From the NCBI GenBank assembly GCA_016865955.1, contig VGNW01000084.1:1-8798 (forward strand): a stretch of DNA of 8,798 bases, in the 5' to 3' direction. Of the stretch, positions 6,968-8,798 are shown piece by piece; the stretch's first letter is position 1, and each line of letters starts with the position of its first letter. The notes beneath the pieces are model-generated. The model was not told the origin of the DNA. It worked only from the letters and a program-made list of their open reading frames with translations, and made no database searches. Position numbers and translations under genes: made by a program. This DNA is from Chloroflexota bacterium. Lineage in GTDB: Bacteria; Chloroflexota; Dehalococcoidia; SZUA-161.

Positions 6968-7043
6968 GGGGCTGTAGCTCAGTTGGGAGAGCGCCTCCTT
7001 TGCAAGGAGGAAGTCAGGGGTTCGAGTCCCCTCAGCTCCACCA
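6968..7043 (+). tRNA. tRNA-Ala (anticodon UGC), CCA encoded
   Basis: A complete 76-nt cloverleaf. The acceptor stem GGGGCTG pairs with CAGCTCC and includes the G3-U70 wobble, the main alanine identity element. The D arm is GCTC/GAGC. The anticodon stem CCTCC/GGAGG carries loop TTTGCAA with anticodon TGC at 7001-7003. The T arm AGGGG/CCCCT has loop TTCGAGT. Discriminator A is at 7040 and the CCA end at 7041-7043 is encoded. The gene starts 22 bp after the DUF4125 stop without an obvious promoter of its own, so read-through transcription from 6324-6352 is likely. Confidence 0.98.
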
Positions 7044-7102
7044 GACTTCAATCACAAGATAAAACCATTTAATATCTCCAACATAGGACCACGCTGCTTA
7101 TC

Positions 7103-7151
7103 GCTTTGAGCTAGTTTTACTAAGGATGTCGGCTCAAGGCCTTCTTTTATT
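7103..7151 (+). terminator. terminator-like hairpin downstream of tRNA-Ala
   Basis: GCTTTGAGC (7103-7111) can pair over 9 bp with GCTCAAGGC (7132-7140), with one G-U pair and a 20-nt loop. It is followed by CTTCTTTTATT (7141-7151). Its position 60 nt after the tRNA fits transcript ending. The long loop and interrupted T-tract weaken the call. Confidence 0.45.
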
Positions 7152-7305
7152 GCTCAGAGACACTAATTCTGAAGTAACAGGTTAAGTCTTTAGTAATCTT
7201 TCTATTAATCATAGCAATTATTCTTGAAGTAGCGTATGATGTCGCAGTAGAATATCAAAGGGTTTGAGCTTTACACGTATAATATCGTGGCTTGACTTGA
7301 TTGCG

Positions 7306-7311
7306 TATAAT
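7306..7311 (+). promoter_or_regulatory. candidate -10 element for the DUF502-like/xth operon
   Basis: A perfect TATAAT, about 48 bp upstream of ATG 7359. There is no -35 at normal spacing and no exact TGn extension (TG is one base too far upstream), so it is only a candidate. The same octamer, CGTATAAT, occurs 28 bp upstream. Confidence 0.3.
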
Positions 7312-7358
7312 GCTAGTAAGGCTGGATTATTAAATCTGTTAACCTGCAAAGGAAAGAG

Positions 7359-8024
7359 ATGAGGGTTATCAAACGCCAACTGGGATTTCTGCTTTATGGA
7401 GTTATTTTCTGGCTTCCTATCGGTGTTATAGTCCTGGTTGCTCAACTCATATTAGGTGACTTGGAAAACATCGGTAAAGACTTCCTCAAATTAGTATTTG
7501 TTCCCGACAATTTTATCAAACCGGGGCTAGGTATAGTTTTCTGGCTGGTAATTTTCTTCCTCTCCGGTGTGCTGCTTAAGTCAACCCCTGTGGGCGATTT
7601 CTTCTCACGTGTGCCAATTTTGGGCACGTTCGTTAGGCGAGGGGGCGAAATAATCACCATTGACAAATTGATAAACCTCACACCATGCCTTTTTTTAATT
7701 TCACCGACGTGTATTTCCTATGGCTGGATATTATCAGAAGAGAAAGTCAAACTCGATAATGAAGGTTCTTCTTTTAACCTGATAAATGTATATTATCCCA
7801 ACGTACCCACTATTCTGACCGGACAAGTCTTCTCTGTGAGAAAAGAAACAGTCATGAAACTTGGCAATCCCTCAAGAGAGGTAATTGACATTTTGCTTTA
7901 CGGGCTGAGGAGACCTGAAACAATCCAGTATCTTCCCTGGGAAGATGAAACCGCAGAAGAATTTGAGGGAAGAGCCAGACGGTTTGGACTGGGTTGTATC
8001 GAATCAGGGCCTACAACGACATGA
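7359..8024 (+). CDS. DUF502-like membrane protein
   Basis: A 221-residue protein with two strong membrane segments (about residues 9-32 and 55-75) and a soluble C-terminal part of about 145 residues. The pattern fits the uncharacterised DUF502 family: an N-terminal helix with a W-L-P-I motif (residues 18-21), a P-G-L-G segment (55-58) before the second helix, F-x-x-R-V-P-I-L-G (81-89) after it, and near the end a YPNVPTILTGQVFSV stretch (146-160) with a helix ending LLYGL (179-183), corresponding to the P-T-x-P-x-P-x-S-G and S-G-G motifs of the family. The match is diverged, so this is a family-level call without a known function. ATG 7359 has AAAGGA 5 nt upstream. The stop overlaps the xth start in ATGA (8021-8024), indicating translational coupling with a DNA-repair gene. 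Confidence 0.65.
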   Translation: MRVIKRQLGFLLYGVIFWLPIGVIVLVAQLILGDLENIGKDFLKLVFVPDNFIKPGLGIVFWLVIFFLSGVLLKSTPVGDFFSRVPILGTFVRRGGEIITIDKLINLTPCLFLISPTCISYGWILSEEKVKLDNEGSSFNLINVYYPNVPTILTGQVFSVRKETVMKLGNPSREVIDILLYGLRRPETIQYLPWEDETAEEFEGRARRFGLGCIESGPTTT

Positions 8025-8788
8025 TAGGTAAAAATTTGAAGATACTGTGCTGGAATGTAAATGGTATAAGGGCTGTGAGAGGAAGAGGCTTTCTGGACTG
8101 GCTTTACCGGGAGTCGCCGGATATCCTTTGTCTTCAGGAAACCAAAGCAAGTACCGAGCAGCTCGACAAGGAACTGCTTCAACCACGCGGCTATTATACT
8201 TACTGGGACTATCCCGAGCAAAGCAAAGGTTACAGCGGTGTAGCTACATTCACCAAGGGAAAACCGCTCAAAGTTCAAAACGGCTTCGGTGCCGGGAAAT
8301 TAGACGCAGAAGGTAGAACAATTATTGCGGAATACCCCGAATTCATGCTTTTCAATGTTTATTTTCCCAACGGGAAGAAGGACGAGACCAGGTTGCAATA
8401 TAAGCTCGATTTTTATGACGCTTTTCTCAAAATTGTCGACCCTCTGAAAGAGAAGGGTAGGAAACTCATTATATGTGGTGATTTCAATACAGCCCACAAT
8501 GAGATAGACCTGGCGCGGCCGAAGCAGAACGAGAATATATCTGGCTTTTTACCCATAGAAAGAGCCTGGATGGACAAGTTTGTTGCTCATGGTTTCATAG
8601 ATACTTTTCGCCATTTTAACAAAGAGCCCAATCAATACACATGGTGGGACGTGAAATCAGGGGCGCGAGCAAGAAATGTGGGCTGGAGAATAGATTACTT
8701 CTTTGTGACAGATAATCTGTTGAAATCGGTGACAAAAGCTTTCATAATGCCAGATGTGTCAGGTTCCGACCACTGTCCTGTGGGATAA
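8021..8788 (+). CDS. xth: exodeoxyribonuclease III / AP endonuclease (ExoA/XthA type), C-terminus probably frameshifted
   Basis: A 255-residue Mg-dependent nuclease of the exonuclease III/APE1 family, which cleaves DNA 5' of abasic sites in base-excision repair and trims 3' ends. Catalytic and binding residues visible: N12 in CWNVNGIRA, E40 in LCLQETKAS (metal), Y114 in NVYFPNG, D154 and N156 in CGDFNTAH, D225 in GWRIDYFF, and D250-H251 in GSDHCPV. The domain is therefore essentially complete. ATG 8021 is preferred because the family sequence begins just after it and it overlaps the upstream stop as ATGA; the nine extra codons back to 7994 lie inside the upstream gene and are not conserved-looking. 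There is no strong ribosome site, which suits coupling. The frame stops at once after PVG. One extra base in the GGG run at 8782-8784 would continue it as G-I-I-L-T to the window end, a normal end for the family, so a one-base deletion or end-of-sequence error is suspected. Confidence 0.93.
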   Translation: MIGKNLKILCWNVNGIRAVRGRGFLDWLYRESPDILCLQETKASTEQLDKELLQPRGYYTYWDYPEQSKGYSGVATFTKGKPLKVQNGFGAGKLDAEGRTIIAEYPEFMLFNVYFPNGKKDETRLQYKLDFYDAFLKIVDPLKEKGRKLIICGDFNTAHNEIDLARPKQNENISGFLPIERAWMDKFVAHGFIDTFRHFNKEPNQYTWWDVKSGARARNVGWRIDYFFVTDNLLKSVTKAFIMPDVSGSDHCPVG

Positions 8789-8798
8789 TTCTGACCAT

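Larger units (their letters stand above)
7044..7358. other. 315-bp non-coding gap between tRNA-Ala and the DUF502-like gene
   Basis: I see no gene here. The first part holds the terminator-like hairpin at 7103-7151. The second part is AT-rich and holds two copies of CGTATAAT (7276-7283 and 7304-7311) spaced 28 bp apart. The second has TATAAT at 7306-7311, about 48 bp before the ATG at 7359, and is the likeliest -10 for the downstream operon. Neither copy has a good -35 at 16-18 bp; the TTGACT at 7292-7297 is only 8 bp away from the second. AAAGGA (7348-7353) is the ribosome site for the next gene. The remainder looks featureless, with no tRNA attachment-site repeat or integrase next to the tRNA. 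Confidence 0.5.

Noticed and set aside
6968..7358. tRNA-Ala as an integration site for a mobile element
   Set aside because: No repeat of the tRNA 3' end, no integrase and no phage-like genes follow; the downstream genes are ordinary chromosomal families.
7994..8020. Upstream ATG at 7994 as the xth start
   Set aside because: It lies inside the preceding gene, adds nine residues that do not look like the family, and lacks a ribosome site; ATG 8021 fits better.

Overview
The window looks like a piece of an ordinary bacterial chromosome with moderate base composition. All genes lie on the + strand, spacing is compact, and the house-keeping families are bacterial. The mix of SbcCD, a DUF47/PiT pair, a DUF4125 protein, a DUF502-like protein and an ExoA-type AP endonuclease, together with sequence style, is compatible with a Chloroflexota/Dehalococcoidia-like or similar anaerobic lineage. 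That assignment is an impression only. No mobile element, CRISPR array, phage gene or integrase is visible.

Region 1 (1-4327) is a DNA-repair locus. It opens with the 3' two-fifths to one-half of sbcD (Mre11-type nuclease, cut by the window edge) and closes with sbcC (Rad50-type ATPase, complete, short coiled coil, zinc hook CPLC). Between these partner genes sits a 478-residue polytopic membrane protein resembling GT-C glycosyltransferases (GT87/DUF2029-like). It has its own candidate promoter with a perfect 17-bp palindrome in the spacer, so the usual sbcD-sbcC adjacency is broken.

Region 2 (4328-6274) is a phosphate-uptake unit. A consensus-like promoter and a leader of roughly 170 nt precede a DUF47 (PhoU-like) accessory protein that starts at TTG, followed by a PiT-family phosphate permease.

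Region 3 (6275-7151) has a second good sigma-70 type promoter, a DUF4125-family protein built from two diverged copies of one unit, and 22 bp further on a tRNA-Ala(UGC) with encoded CCA. A terminator-like hairpin follows.

Region 4 (7152-8798) is a two-gene unit: a DUF502-like membrane protein overlapping, through ATGA, an exodeoxyribonuclease III/AP endonuclease. The nuclease frame ends a few residues early. Restoring one base in a GGG run near the window end would give the expected family C-terminus, so a frameshift or end-of-contig error is likely.

I found no convincing new multi-gene system. The points most worth a second look are the membrane glycosyltransferase-like gene between sbcD and sbcC with its palindromic promoter, the internal duplication in the DUF4125 protein, the long leader of the phosphate operon, and the apparent frameshift in xth.
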